From: Verrucomicrobiota bacterium
GTDB lineage: Bacteria; Verrucomicrobiota; Verrucomicrobiia; Limisphaerales; JAEYXS01
Reading direction: 5' to 3'
Assembly: GCA_021156225.1 (NCBI GenBank)
Contig: JAJNBN010000267.1
Location: forward strand, 1-10,621
DNA length: 10,621 nt
The position numbers and the translations under genes were made by a program. Below, in pieces: positions 1-6,379 of the stretch. Under the pieces are notes generated by a model, which was not told where the DNA came from, ran no database searches, and worked only from the letters and a program-made list of their open reading frames with translations. Within the stretch, counting starts at the first letter, position 1. Each line of letters begins with the position of its first letter.

Positions 1-261
1 CAAGGCTTCCATTTTTTCCGACGGGACAGCCAGCTTCCGGCACGACAGCTGGATGCCGGAGAACAACTTATCCCGCGAAAACTCCTCCCGGCGGCCATCA
101 TGTTTGATGACCATGAGCCGGGCGCGTTCGATCTCCTCGTAGGTGGTGAAACGATGTCCGCAGCCAAGGCACTCGCGACGCCGGCGGATGGTGGAGCCCT
201 CGCGGGAGGACCGCGAGTCTATCACTTTATCTTCCTGCTCGGCGCACTTCGGACAGCGCAT
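1..261 (-). CDS. nrdR: Transcriptional repressor NrdR, N-terminal part (runs off left edge)
   Basis: NrdR is a zinc- and nucleotide-binding repressor of ribonucleotide reductase genes. The 87 visible residues start MRCPKCAEQEDKVIDSR and carry the complete zinc ribbon: Cys3, Cys6, Cys31 and Cys34 (CPKC ... CLGCGHRFTTYE), with the Arg-rich SRSSREGSTIRRRREC segment typical of the family. From about residue 49 the ATP-cone domain begins (LMVIKHDGRREEFSRDKLFSGI). Family members are about 150 residues, so a little over half is present and the 3' end lies outside the window. The start ATG at 261-259 is fixed by homology. A palindrome resembling an NrdR box lies 57-72 bases upstream, which would fit autoregulation. 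Identity is very secure; regulation is inference. Confidence 0.96.
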   Translation of the reverse strand, partial: MRCPKCAEQEDKVIDSRSSREGSTIRRRRECLGCGHRFTTYEEIERARLMVIKHDGRREEFSRDKLFSGIQLSCRKLAVPSEKMEAL

Positions 262-317
262 ATAAAGAACACCACTGATTCTACCACTACTTCTGGATGT
301 GGTGAAGAACAGGTAGC

Positions 318-333
318 ACACCAAATGTTGTGG
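318..333 (-). promoter_or_regulatory. Candidate NrdR box upstream of nrdR
   Basis: The 16-mer ACACCAAATGTTGTGG (plus strand) matches the NrdR-box consensus ACACAATATATTGTGT, as I recall it, at 12 of 16 positions, including the ACAC and TTGTG arms. On the minus strand it sits directly after a TTGACG hexamer (339-334), which could be a -35 element. The -10 candidate (TACCTG, 315-310) is poor. Known NrdR operators usually come as pairs. The only second candidate (GTGTTACATTTTGTCC on the minus strand, about 40 bases further upstream) matches only 7 of 16. Autorepression is inference. Confidence 0.4.
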
Positions 334-382
334 CGTCAACGGCCAAGTCCACGAATTGGACAAAATGTAACACTCCCTTTTG

Positions 383-811
383 CTATGAACGGATGCCTTC
401 ACTGCCCGTGACCGGTAACTTGCGAAAGGAATGCGGCCCGTTCCCCGGAGCCACTTCGACGCCAGCTTTCCTTAAGAACTCAATGAAAGCCATTCCCAGC
501 GCTTCCGTATCGGCCTTTTTCCCGGATGGCCCTATTTGGTAATTCTCCTGCCCGGCGCACTTCCAGCCTCCCTTTAACTCTTTCTCCTTTCGAACCAGAT
601 CATTGTGGTCGAACCACATCCACAGCATCCAATCGTTCATATCCTTTCCCGACATGGCCGTCACTTGGCCTGTACTCCAATCAACCGATCGGATGCTCTC
701 CACTGGGATGCGTTTGGTTATCAACCGCTGCCCAAACACATCGTAGCCAAAACGGATCTCCGCCGGTTTGCCCGTCTGGGCCATGAATTCGACCACGTTG
801 CGGCCCATCAT
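383..811 (-). CDS. Hypothetical soluble protein, 142 aa, coupled to membrane protein gene
   Basis: I do not recognise a family. The protein has no signal peptide or membrane segment and is rich in charged residues and Trp. The stretch IPVESIRSVDWSTG followed by alternating hydrophobic strands (MNDWMLWMWFDHNDLV) and a helix ending in EFLRKAGVEV resembles the strand-then-C-terminal-helix layout of bacterial PH-like or similar small beta domains, but this is only a shape argument. Its ATG (811-809; a second ATG follows at 808) overlaps the TGA of the upstream membrane-protein gene as ATGA, so the two are almost certainly co-translated and may act together at the membrane. nrdR follows 121 bases downstream on the same strand. 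Coding status is supported by this coupling and by a normal amino-acid composition. Confidence 0.7.
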   Translation of the reverse strand: MMGRNVVEFMAQTGKPAEIRFGYDVFGQRLITKRIPVESIRSVDWSTGQVTAMSGKDMNDWMLWMWFDHNDLVRKEKELKGGWKCAGQENYQIGPSGKKADTEALGMAFIEFLRKAGVEVAPGNGPHSFRKLPVTGSEGIRS

Positions 812-1098
812 ATCCCCAGCACGATCTTTAAGTGATTGATGAACCCATCATGCTGCACCGAGGCGCTGTAAAAAACCAACCCGATCAACATCAGCCTGAG
901 CAACGACGAAATCAGCGCCACGCCCTGCAGGACGTTGCTCACTCCGATGTACGAAAACCCAAGCACAATTGTCCCGAAGAAGTAAGGCGCGATGACATCT
1001 GCCCACGATTTCGGGATCTTCAACTCCAGCCGTGCTGTCGGTACCGGCGTCATGCAGGAAAGTGATGCGCGCTTGGTGTCTCCATAGTATGCCTCCAA
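808..1098 (-). CDS. Hypothetical small membrane protein with two transmembrane helices
   Basis: The product is a 96-residue protein (from a TTG start) of unknown function. Two hydrophobic segments are visible, roughly residues 36-52 (IAPYFFGTIVLGFSYIGV) and 59-79 (QGVALISSLLRLMLIGLVF), separated by a very short loop, so a helical hairpin with both ends on the same side is expected. The start is uncertain. TTG at 1098 gives the length stated; an ATG at 1053 would give 81 residues and retains both helices; the frame stays open upstream to a TGA near 1170 with plausible coding sequence but no ATG. No Shine-Dalgarno site is seen for either start. The stop overlaps the next gene's ATG (ATGA), implying translational coupling with the soluble 142-residue protein. 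Confidence 0.6.
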   Translation of the reverse strand: MEAYYGDTKRASLSCMTPVPTARLELKIPKSWADVIAPYFFGTIVLGFSYIGVSNVLQGVALISSLLRLMLIGLVFYSASVQHDGFINHLKIVLGI

Positions 1099-1243
1099 CC
1101 GGGCAAAAGCGCGAGGAACTTCCCACCGGACTGATCCCCATGAACCGGGCGCCTTGAATCCAATCGCTTTTCAATGGGCTCATTTGGCATGGAGCCTTAT
1201 GGCCATTGTGCGGGGTAACTTTATTTTGCCATACTGATGTCCG

Positions 1244-1972
1244 ATGTACTTAGTAAGAGTTATTCTGGCCGCGCTGCTCCTGAGCGTTCTGCCTGCCTCT
1301 GCTGTTGTACTGGATTGGTCGTCCGTGTCATGGACACCCGGCTCGCTCAGCCAAAGTTTCGATGTGGATGCGGACGGCCTAAACGATGTGACTGTCTCCT
1401 TCAGCGGCGATACCTCGGCCTTCGCTGCCGGTTCACCGGCCATCGCCTCATCCACCTTGGGCGCGGACTTGGATTTCTCCGGTACCTCCGGCGCCATCAC
1501 CGTCACGGTGACATTCATCGGATGCCTCGCCGCGGATCTTTCCTTCTCCTTGTATGACATCGATGCGGATCGCAAGGGCAACAGCTCGAACTTCGCCTAT
1601 CAAGATTACATCGGTAGTTTTACGGGCCAGGGCGAAAAGGGTTCAGTGATTCCCAGTGTCACCACCGGCAGCCTCGTATCGTACACCAACGGTTCCGGGG
1701 TCGGCCTCGACGTCTCGGCCCCCGGCTCCAGCGCGGGTAACGTCGATGCCATCTTCGATCAGCCGCTCTACAGCTATCAATTCACCTACGGCAGCTCCAG
1801 TAACATCGCGGGAAACAATCCCGACGCGCAAGATTTCGCCATCACCAGTATCAAGTTCAGAAAAGTACCTGAAGTAGGCACCTCCACCATGGCCGCCCTA
1901 CTGTGCTTCGCCGCCGCCTTGGTCATCCGGCTCCGGAAACGCTTTTCCAAACAGGCTCTTGGGACGGCTTGA
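1244..1972 (+). CDS. Exported protein with PEP-CTERM-like C-terminal sorting signal
   Basis: This is a 242-residue exported protein of unknown specific function. An N-terminal signal peptide (MYLVRVILAALLLSVLPASA, residues 1-20) precedes a Ser/Thr/Gly-rich beta domain. That domain contains FSLYDIDADRKG (residues 101-112), a pattern often seen in the extracellular domains of PEP-CTERM proteins. The C terminus has the tripartite sorting layout: VPEV at 208-211, a hydrophobic helix (MAALLCFAAALVI, 216-228) and a basic tail RLRKRF. The motif reads PEV where PEP is usual, so it is a variant or degenerate form. In the known system an exosortase (EpsH/Xrt) processes such signals at the inner membrane; no exosortase gene lies in this window. 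The next gene starts 31 bases downstream, probably the same transcript. Confidence 0.85.
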   Translation: MYLVRVILAALLLSVLPASAVVLDWSSVSWTPGSLSQSFDVDADGLNDVTVSFSGDTSAFAAGSPAIASSTLGADLDFSGTSGAITVTVTFIGCLAADLSFSLYDIDADRKGNSSNFAYQDYIGSFTGQGEKGSVIPSVTTGSLVSYTNGSGVGLDVSAPGSSAGNVDAIFDQPLYSYQFTYGSSSNIAGNNPDAQDFAITSIKFRKVPEVGTSTMAALLCFAAALVIRLRKRFSKQALGTA

Positions 1973-2003
1973 CCATCGGCCTCTCGGCTACGATGATAGG
2001 CCC

Positions 2004-3224
2004 ATGATCCAACGCCTCCTTTGCCCCCTTGCTTTGGCCACTGTGGCCATGGCGACCCATGTCTCCGCAGCCGATCAGAAAGGCTCCTTCGAACGCATCC
2101 AAGTCACCGACGTCTTTTGGTCGGAAGGCGCGCACTACGGCGATTTCAACAAAGACGGCAAGATGGACATCTGCGCCGGCCCTTACTGGTATGCCGGCCC
2201 GGACTTCAAGCAACGCAACGAATTCACCAAGCCGCCCGAGAAGAACTACGACGGTGCCAAGAGCTACTCGGATTACTTCCTCACCTACTGCTACGATTTC
2301 GATAACGACGGCTGGACGGACATCCTCGTCTACTCCTGGCCCGGCAAAGACACCTCCTGGTATCGCAACCCCCAGAACAAAGGCGGCGAATGGGTGAAGA
2401 GCGTCATCTTCGACGTGACGGATGGCGAATCTCCCGACTTCGCCGATGTCACTGGCGATGGCAAACCCGAGATCATCGCCTTCACCGGCGGCCAGCTTGG
2501 CTTCGCCGAGATCGATTGGAAGAACCCGACCGCGAAAGCGAAGTTCTGGCCCATCTCCACCACCGATGCGAAGAAATATCAGCGCTACTACCACGGCTAC
2601 GGCTATGGCGATATCAATGGTGATGGCAAGGCCGACATGCTCGATAAAGAAGGCTGGTTCGAACAACCCAACGATTTCCGCCATCACAGCGGTCAGTGGA
2701 CGCAGCACAAGTTCAACTTCGTGCCCGTCGGCATTCGTGGCGGCGCCCAGATGCTCTGCTACGACGTCAACGGCGACAAGCTGAACGACGTCATCACCAG
2801 TTGGGATGCGCACGGTTACGGCCTCGCCTGGTATGAGCAGGTGCGCGAAGGCGGCCAGATCACCTTCAAGGAACACATCCTCATGAACACGAAGGAAACG
2901 GATAATCCGCAAGGCGTGAAATTCACCCAGCCCCACGCCCTCGTGACCGCTGATATAAACGGCGACGGCCTGAAAGACTTCGTCACCGGCAAACGCTTCT
3001 GGGCCCACGGCCCGAAAGGCGACGTGGAAACCGATGCTCCCGCCGTGCTCTATTGGTTCGAGCTGAAGCGCAGCGGCAAGACCGCCACCTTCATCCCGCA
3101 CCTCATCGATGACAACTCCGGCGTCGGCACCCAGATCACCGCCGCCGATCTGAACGGCGACAAAAAACTCGACGTGATTTCGAGCAACAAAAAAGGCGTG
3201 CACGTGTTTATACAGAAGAAGTAA
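2004..3224 (+). CDS. Exported FG-GAP/VCBS repeat protein, predicted seven-bladed beta-propeller
   Basis: The 406-residue product has a clear Sec signal peptide (MIQRLLCPLALATVAMATHV, cleavage near SA-ADQ at 22). Seven calcium-binding-type repeats follow, with cores at residues 47 (DFNKDGKMD, starting just before), 98 (DFDNDGWTD), 148 (DVTGDGKPE), 203 (DINGDGKAD), 254 (DVNGDKLND), 317 (DINGDGLKD) and 382 (DLNGDKKLD). Each is followed by a hydrophobic strand such as ILVYSW or VITSWD. DxNxDGxxD is the FG-GAP/VCBS signature, and seven repeats fit a closed beta-propeller of the integrin-alpha type. A TTG start at 1959 would add 15 residues before the signal peptide, so the ATG at 2004 is preferred. 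Such proteins are secreted or periplasmic and common in Verrucomicrobiota and Planctomycetota; the ligand is unknown. The unit ends in a strong terminator. Confidence 0.9.
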   Translation: MIQRLLCPLALATVAMATHVSAADQKGSFERIQVTDVFWSEGAHYGDFNKDGKMDICAGPYWYAGPDFKQRNEFTKPPEKNYDGAKSYSDYFLTYCYDFDNDGWTDILVYSWPGKDTSWYRNPQNKGGEWVKSVIFDVTDGESPDFADVTGDGKPEIIAFTGGQLGFAEIDWKNPTAKAKFWPISTTDAKKYQRYYHGYGYGDINGDGKADMLDKEGWFEQPNDFRHHSGQWTQHKFNFVPVGIRGGAQMLCYDVNGDKLNDVITSWDAHGYGLAWYEQVREGGQITFKEHILMNTKETDNPQGVKFTQPHALVTADINGDGLKDFVTGKRFWAHGPKGDVETDAPAVLYWFELKRSGKTATFIPHLIDDNSGVGTQITAADLNGDKKLDVISSNKKGVHVFIQKK

Positions 3225-3251
3225 TCGTCAGCCAGTCTGACTCTCCTTCGG

Positions 3252-3285
3252 AAGGGCGATTGAACTATTTCAATCGCCCTTTTTA
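3252..3285 (+). terminator. Intrinsic terminator after the FG-GAP gene
   Basis: A perfect 13-bp stem, AAGGGCGATTGAA (3252-3264) paired with TTCAATCGCCCTT (3269-3281), encloses a four-base loop and runs into a T tract (TTTTT, then AGTTTT). It lies 28 bases after the FG-GAP stop codon and ends that transcription unit. Confidence 0.93.
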
Positions 3286-3305
3286 GTTTTGATACGGGCA
3301 CGGCA

Positions 3306-3412
3306 GTGCGGATTGATGAACCAATCCGCACAGTTTGAATTTCACTCCTTGATGAAACAGGGCAGACCATCGGCGGGTAGCGCGCAGTCCGCGAAGTTCG
3401 ATTTTCGCGGAC
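3306..3412. repeat. Two perfect hairpins that are diverged direct repeats of each other
   Basis: This lies in the gene-poor stretch 3225-3544. Hairpin 1 is GTGCGGATTG (3306-3315) with CAATCCGCAC (3322-3331), loop six bases. Hairpin 2 is GTCCGCGAA (3387-3395) with TTCGCGGAC (3404-3412), loop eight bases. The bases 3326-3345 and 3389-3408 also align at 63-base spacing (CCGCACAGTTTGAATTTCAC against CCGCGAAGTTCGATTTTCGC, 15 of 20 identical). TTGATGAA occurs twice (3313 and 3350). No T tract follows either hairpin, so they are not ordinary terminators. This may be a copy of a dispersed repeat element or a structured leader for yifB; neither is proven. Confidence 0.6.
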
Positions 3413-3441
3413 ACACTCTCGGCCCCAGCGGTTACGCTCTC

Positions 3442-3537
3442 ATGACGGCCACGCAACGATTGCGCAAAAGCACCGCCGCCTGGATTCCTCTCCTCGTCCT
3501 TATCGGACTTGCGCACCCGCCCTGTCTTCCCGCATAA
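3442..3537 (+). CDS. Possible 31-aa signal-peptide-like leader ORF before yifB
   Basis: The 31-codon ORF reads MTATQRLRKSTAAW, then a hydrophobic core IPLLVLIGLA, then HPPCLPA and a stop. It has a basic N terminus, an apolar core and a short polar end, exactly like a signal peptide with no mature protein. The stop lies only seven bases before the yifB ATG at 3545, so it could be a translated leader or a small membrane peptide. It could equally be a chance ORF in GC-rich DNA or the 5' remnant of a lost exported gene. No good Shine-Dalgarno site is visible. Confidence 0.3.
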   Translation: MTATQRLRKSTAAWIPLLVLIGLAHPPCLPA

Positions 3538-3544
3538 AACACCA

Positions 3545-5104
3545 ATGCTCGCCAAGGTCTGTTCAGCCTCGGTTCAGGGAATCGACGCCTACCCGGTGGA
3601 AGTCGAGGTCAACGCCGCTTTTGGCGATCTCAAGATCATCGTCGTGGGCTTGCCCGATGCTGCCGTGCGCGAGTCCATCGACCGCGTGGGCACGGCCATC
3701 ACGAACTCCGGATTCAAGTTCCTCATGGGCCGCACCACCATCAACCTCGCGCCCGCCGATGTGCGCAAGGAAGGCCCCAGTTTCGATCTCCCCATCGCCG
3801 TGGGCATGCTCGCCGCCAGCGAACAGTTCGCGTGCGATCAGCTCGAGAATTTCCTCATCACCGGCGAACTCGCCCTGACCGGCGCCGTGCGACCTGTGAA
3901 AGGCGTCCTCGCCATGGCCCTTCGTGCCAAGTCAGAAGGCAAAGCGGGCATCCTCGTCCCTGTGGACAACGCTCCGGAGGCTGCCGTCGTGAAAGGCCTC
4001 AACGTCATCCCTGTGCGCAACTTGCGCGAAGCCGTCGGCTTCCTCGAAGGCGAAGTGAAGATCGCACCACTACGCATCGATGTGAACGGCATCTTCGATG
4101 AACTCCACGATGACGATGTCGATTTCAGCGAAGTAAAAGGCCAAGAGACCGTAAAGCGTGCTTTGGAAATCGCCGCTGCCGGTGGACACAATCTCTTGCT
4201 TATCGGCCCACCCGGCACCGGCAAGTCCATGCTCGCGAAACGGCTGCCCACCATCCTCCCGCCGCTCACGCTGGATGAAGCGCTCGAGACCACGAAGATC
4301 CACAGCATCGTCGGTCTGCTGCAACCCGGCCAAGGCCTCGTCACGCGCCGTCCTTTCCGCGCCCCGCACCACACCGCGAGTGATGCCGGCCTCCTCGGCG
4401 GCAGCATGAATCCCACACCGGGTGAGATCTCCATCGCTCATCACGGCGTGCTCTTCCTGGATGAATTGCCCGAGTTCAAACGCAGCGCCCTCGAGACCAT
4501 GCGCCAGCCGCTCGAAGAAGGCAAAGTGACCATCTCCCGCGCCGCTGGCACCATGACGTTCCCGTCGCAGTTCATGCTCATCGCCGCGATGAACCCCACG
4601 CCCGATGGCAAGATGCCTGCTGAATCCCGTAGCTCCCCCCGCGATATCCAGAACTACCTGAACCGCATCTCCGGCCCGCTCCTCGACCGCATCGATATCC
4701 ATGTGGAAGTGCCCCAAGTGAAATTCCAGGAGATGACGAACGGCAAACCCGGTGAAAGCTCCGCCGTCATCCGTGAACGCGTCGTCGCCGCGCGGCAGGT
4801 GCAGCAAAAACGTTTCGCCGACAAGCCGCGCCTTACCTGCAACGCCCGCATGGGCAGCAAAGAATTGAAGGCCTATTGCGCACTCGATGAAGGCGCGCGC
4901 GACATGCTCCAGCTCGCCATGAGCGACATGAACCTCAGCGCCCGGGCCTACGATCGCATCCTGAAAGTCGCCCGCACCATCGCCGACCTCGCCGGCACCG
5001 AGAACATCCAGAGCGATCACCTCGGCGAAGCCATCACGAGTGTTGCCGTACTTCTAACGGCTCCGCGAAGCGATTCACGTGCCCATGCTGTACGTTTCCC
5101 ATGA
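3545..5104 (+). CDS. yifB/comM: Mg-chelatase-like AAA+ ATPase YifB/ComM, C terminus replaced
   Basis: This family (ComM) is a hexameric helicase that promotes branch migration during natural transformation; in many bacteria its role is less clear. The 519 residues start MLAKVCSASVQGIDAYPVEV, the standard family start, so the TTG at 3509 is rejected. An N-terminal Lon-protease-like (ChlI) domain spans about 20-180, followed by the AAA+ core: Walker A GPPGTGKS (221-228), Walker B VLFLDE (302-307), LLDRID with its arginine (379-384) and sensor-2 region SARAYDRILKVARTIADLAG (465-484). Two oddities are visible. The Cys-rich loop MNPCPCG...CxC of most homologues reads MNPTPDG...SRSSP (349-365), with all four cysteines gone. 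The conserved ending EAIQYRSLDR stops after EAI (497) and continues as unrelated sequence read out of frame from an ABC-transporter gene remnant. The enzyme core looks intact. Confidence 0.93.
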   Translation: MLAKVCSASVQGIDAYPVEVEVNAAFGDLKIIVVGLPDAAVRESIDRVGTAITNSGFKFLMGRTTINLAPADVRKEGPSFDLPIAVGMLAASEQFACDQLENFLITGELALTGAVRPVKGVLAMALRAKSEGKAGILVPVDNAPEAAVVKGLNVIPVRNLREAVGFLEGEVKIAPLRIDVNGIFDELHDDDVDFSEVKGQETVKRALEIAAAGGHNLLLIGPPGTGKSMLAKRLPTILPPLTLDEALETTKIHSIVGLLQPGQGLVTRRPFRAPHHTASDAGLLGGSMNPTPGEISIAHHGVLFLDELPEFKRSALETMRQPLEEGKVTISRAAGTMTFPSQFMLIAAMNPTPDGKMPAESRSSPRDIQNYLNRISGPLLDRIDIHVEVPQVKFQEMTNGKPGESSAVIRERVVAARQVQQKRFADKPRLTCNARMGSKELKAYCALDEGARDMLQLAMSDMNLSARAYDRILKVARTIADLAGTENIQSDHLGEAITSVAVLLTAPRSDSRAHAVRFP

Positions 5105-5192
5105 TACCGCCGAGCTCTGCGATCAGTTGCTCTTTCTGGAAGGCGGTCGACTAGTTACACAGTCAAATCCCAAAAAAATGCAACTGCGGTAA
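5037..5192 (+). pseudogene. C-terminal remnant of a ModC-like ABC transporter ATPase
   Basis: In the frame of the stop at 5190-5192 (a different frame from yifB) the sequence translates as RVLPYF, an in-frame TAA (5055-5057), then RLREAIHVPMLYVSHD, TAELCDQLLFLEGGRLV and a short tail. ModC-type and related importer ATPases have (E)xLPYxERLxxxxxxPMLYVSHxxxE...DxxxxLExGR here, including the H-loop histidine (5100-5102). The TAA stands where family members have Glu, so one base change made a stop. The Walker A, signature and Walker B parts are absent, so this is a dead fragment. It begins where YifB similarity ends (5035) and overlaps the yifB 3' end up to 5104. Assignment to ModC rather than another importer ATPase is by recalled pattern. 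Confidence 0.75.
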
Positions 5193-5221
5193 CTTCCCGC
5201 TTAATTCGATTTAAAATTTAA

Positions 5222-6307
5222 CTACCCCTCAAAGTCTGGCTCAGAAACAAAGTCCGGATCTTCATGGTCAATTACGTAAATTCCGTTCATCTGAAAAACC
5301 TGACCAATAACCTCCCGAGGATACTTTTCTGAGAGGAAATCTACGGAAGCTTCATCAGCGACTAGCCATTGCCCTTTAAATGACTCTGCAAAATATTTGT
5401 CAAAATCAGAGAACATCATTAAGTCACGGATGAACCCAATATCAGAGTTTTCTCTTAAATGCTTTTTCTGTGCAGAAATGAAGTCATCGGTCACGAGAGC
5501 ATTCAATTGCTCGATCTGTTTCAATCCAAATCTTGCGCATTCATCGATCAACACTGGATAGCTATCTATGTTCCGGCAAAGAATAATCTTATGAAGTTGG
5601 TGAGTAGCACCCATTTGCTTCACAAAAAGTGTGATCGCATCCGTTGTTAGCTCGAAATGCAAATCTCCTTTGCTGACTCTTCGTTTCAAATCTTTTCTGT
5701 ATGCATCTATTCCATCGGCTAGTTGCGCCAACTGTTTGTCGGCGACTTCCAAAAGTCCGGCAATTAAATTGAGATCTCTCTGCAATCCAGTAGGTAACAC
5801 ACCGGTAAGCTTGTAATTTCTAGAGTGTTCAATCTCAGCCCATGCATGCTGAAGAGCTGTCCTGATTTGAATCTCGAATTGCAAATCTTTGAACTGTTGG
5901 AACTCAATCAGCATTAGTCGTGAATCGTCAAAGCCGCAGATGAAATGCATCGATCGATAGCCGACCCTGTTGACATCCAGTATCAATGATTTGTCTACAC
6001 TTCTTTTCCTGTCGATCGAGAATATATTTTCCAAAACGCTTGCGGCCTTTTTTGCGTCTGTTTCTGTATAGGTAATAACTCGGATGCCCGCTAAATCCGT
6101 CATTTCGCTCTTTGGCATACGGTAATTCTTTGCCTTCGCCTTCTGCAAAGCACTTCCCAAGGTCTTTGACCGTCCGCTTACGCTTACATAAGCAATGCCG
6201 TGTTGTTTAAGACTTTCTTCCAGAATATGGCGAACAGCCTGTGCTAGACTCGAAAAGAGTGCTTCATTTTGCGAATACCATTTTTCGAACTTGGTCCTTC
6301 TTGCCAT
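5222..6307 (-). CDS. Stand-alone RelA/SpoT-domain (p)ppGpp synthetase-like protein, 361 aa
   Basis: The N-terminal ~190 residues form a RelA/SpoT nucleotidyltransferase domain: GRSK (45-48), DLAGIR (71-76) with the metal-binding Asp, the G-loop GYRSMH (116-121) with the guanine-stacking Tyr117, EIQIRT (145-150) and HAWAEIEH (154-161). All expected synthetase residues are present, so pyrophosphate transfer from ATP to GTP/GDP (or, in some toxic relatives, tRNA) is likely. There is no HD hydrolase domain and no TGS/ACT region. The C-terminal 170 residues (from about 191) are a helical and mixed region I do not recognise. The start ATG at 6307 has AGGA seven bases upstream, the best ribosome site in the window. 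The gene is AT-richer than its neighbours (26/60 G+C at 5221-5280 against 41/60 at 6481-6540), stands alone and borders a recombination scar, which suggests transfer. Housekeeping small alarmone synthetase and CapRel-like fused toxin are both possible. Confidence 0.88.
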   Translation of the reverse strand: MARRTKFEKWYSQNEALFSSLAQAVRHILEESLKQHGIAYVSVSGRSKTLGSALQKAKAKNYRMPKSEMTDLAGIRVITYTETDAKKAASVLENIFSIDRKRSVDKSLILDVNRVGYRSMHFICGFDDSRLMLIEFQQFKDLQFEIQIRTALQHAWAEIEHSRNYKLTGVLPTGLQRDLNLIAGLLEVADKQLAQLADGIDAYRKDLKRRVSKGDLHFELTTDAITLFVKQMGATHQLHKIILCRNIDSYPVLIDECARFGLKQIEQLNALVTDDFISAQKKHLRENSDIGFIRDLMMFSDFDKYFAESFKGQWLVADEASVDFLSEKYPREVIGQVFQMNGIYVIDHEDPDFVSEPDFEG

Positions 6308-6379
6308 ATTCTTATCCTAATAATCAGCGCGATTAGGGCCAGCTTTGTTTTCTGTTTGTCTTTGCATGCATCGGATTTT

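Noticed and set aside
848..1183. Minus-strand ORF of 111 codons starting with ATG
   Set aside because: It overlaps the membrane-protein frame almost fully; its translation is Arg/Gly/Cys-rich without hydrophobic segments, and it lacks the ATGA coupling to the next gene.
1923..3203. Long minus-strand ORF of 426 codons
   Set aside because: It lies antisense to the FG-GAP gene; its His/Val/Ala-rich, repetitive translation is the shadow of GC-rich codon bias, and the plus-strand protein has a signal peptide and seven clear repeats.
4070..5020. Minus-strand ORF of 316 codons
   Set aside because: Antisense shadow of the yifB coding sequence; no recognisable motif, while the plus strand has Walker A and B.
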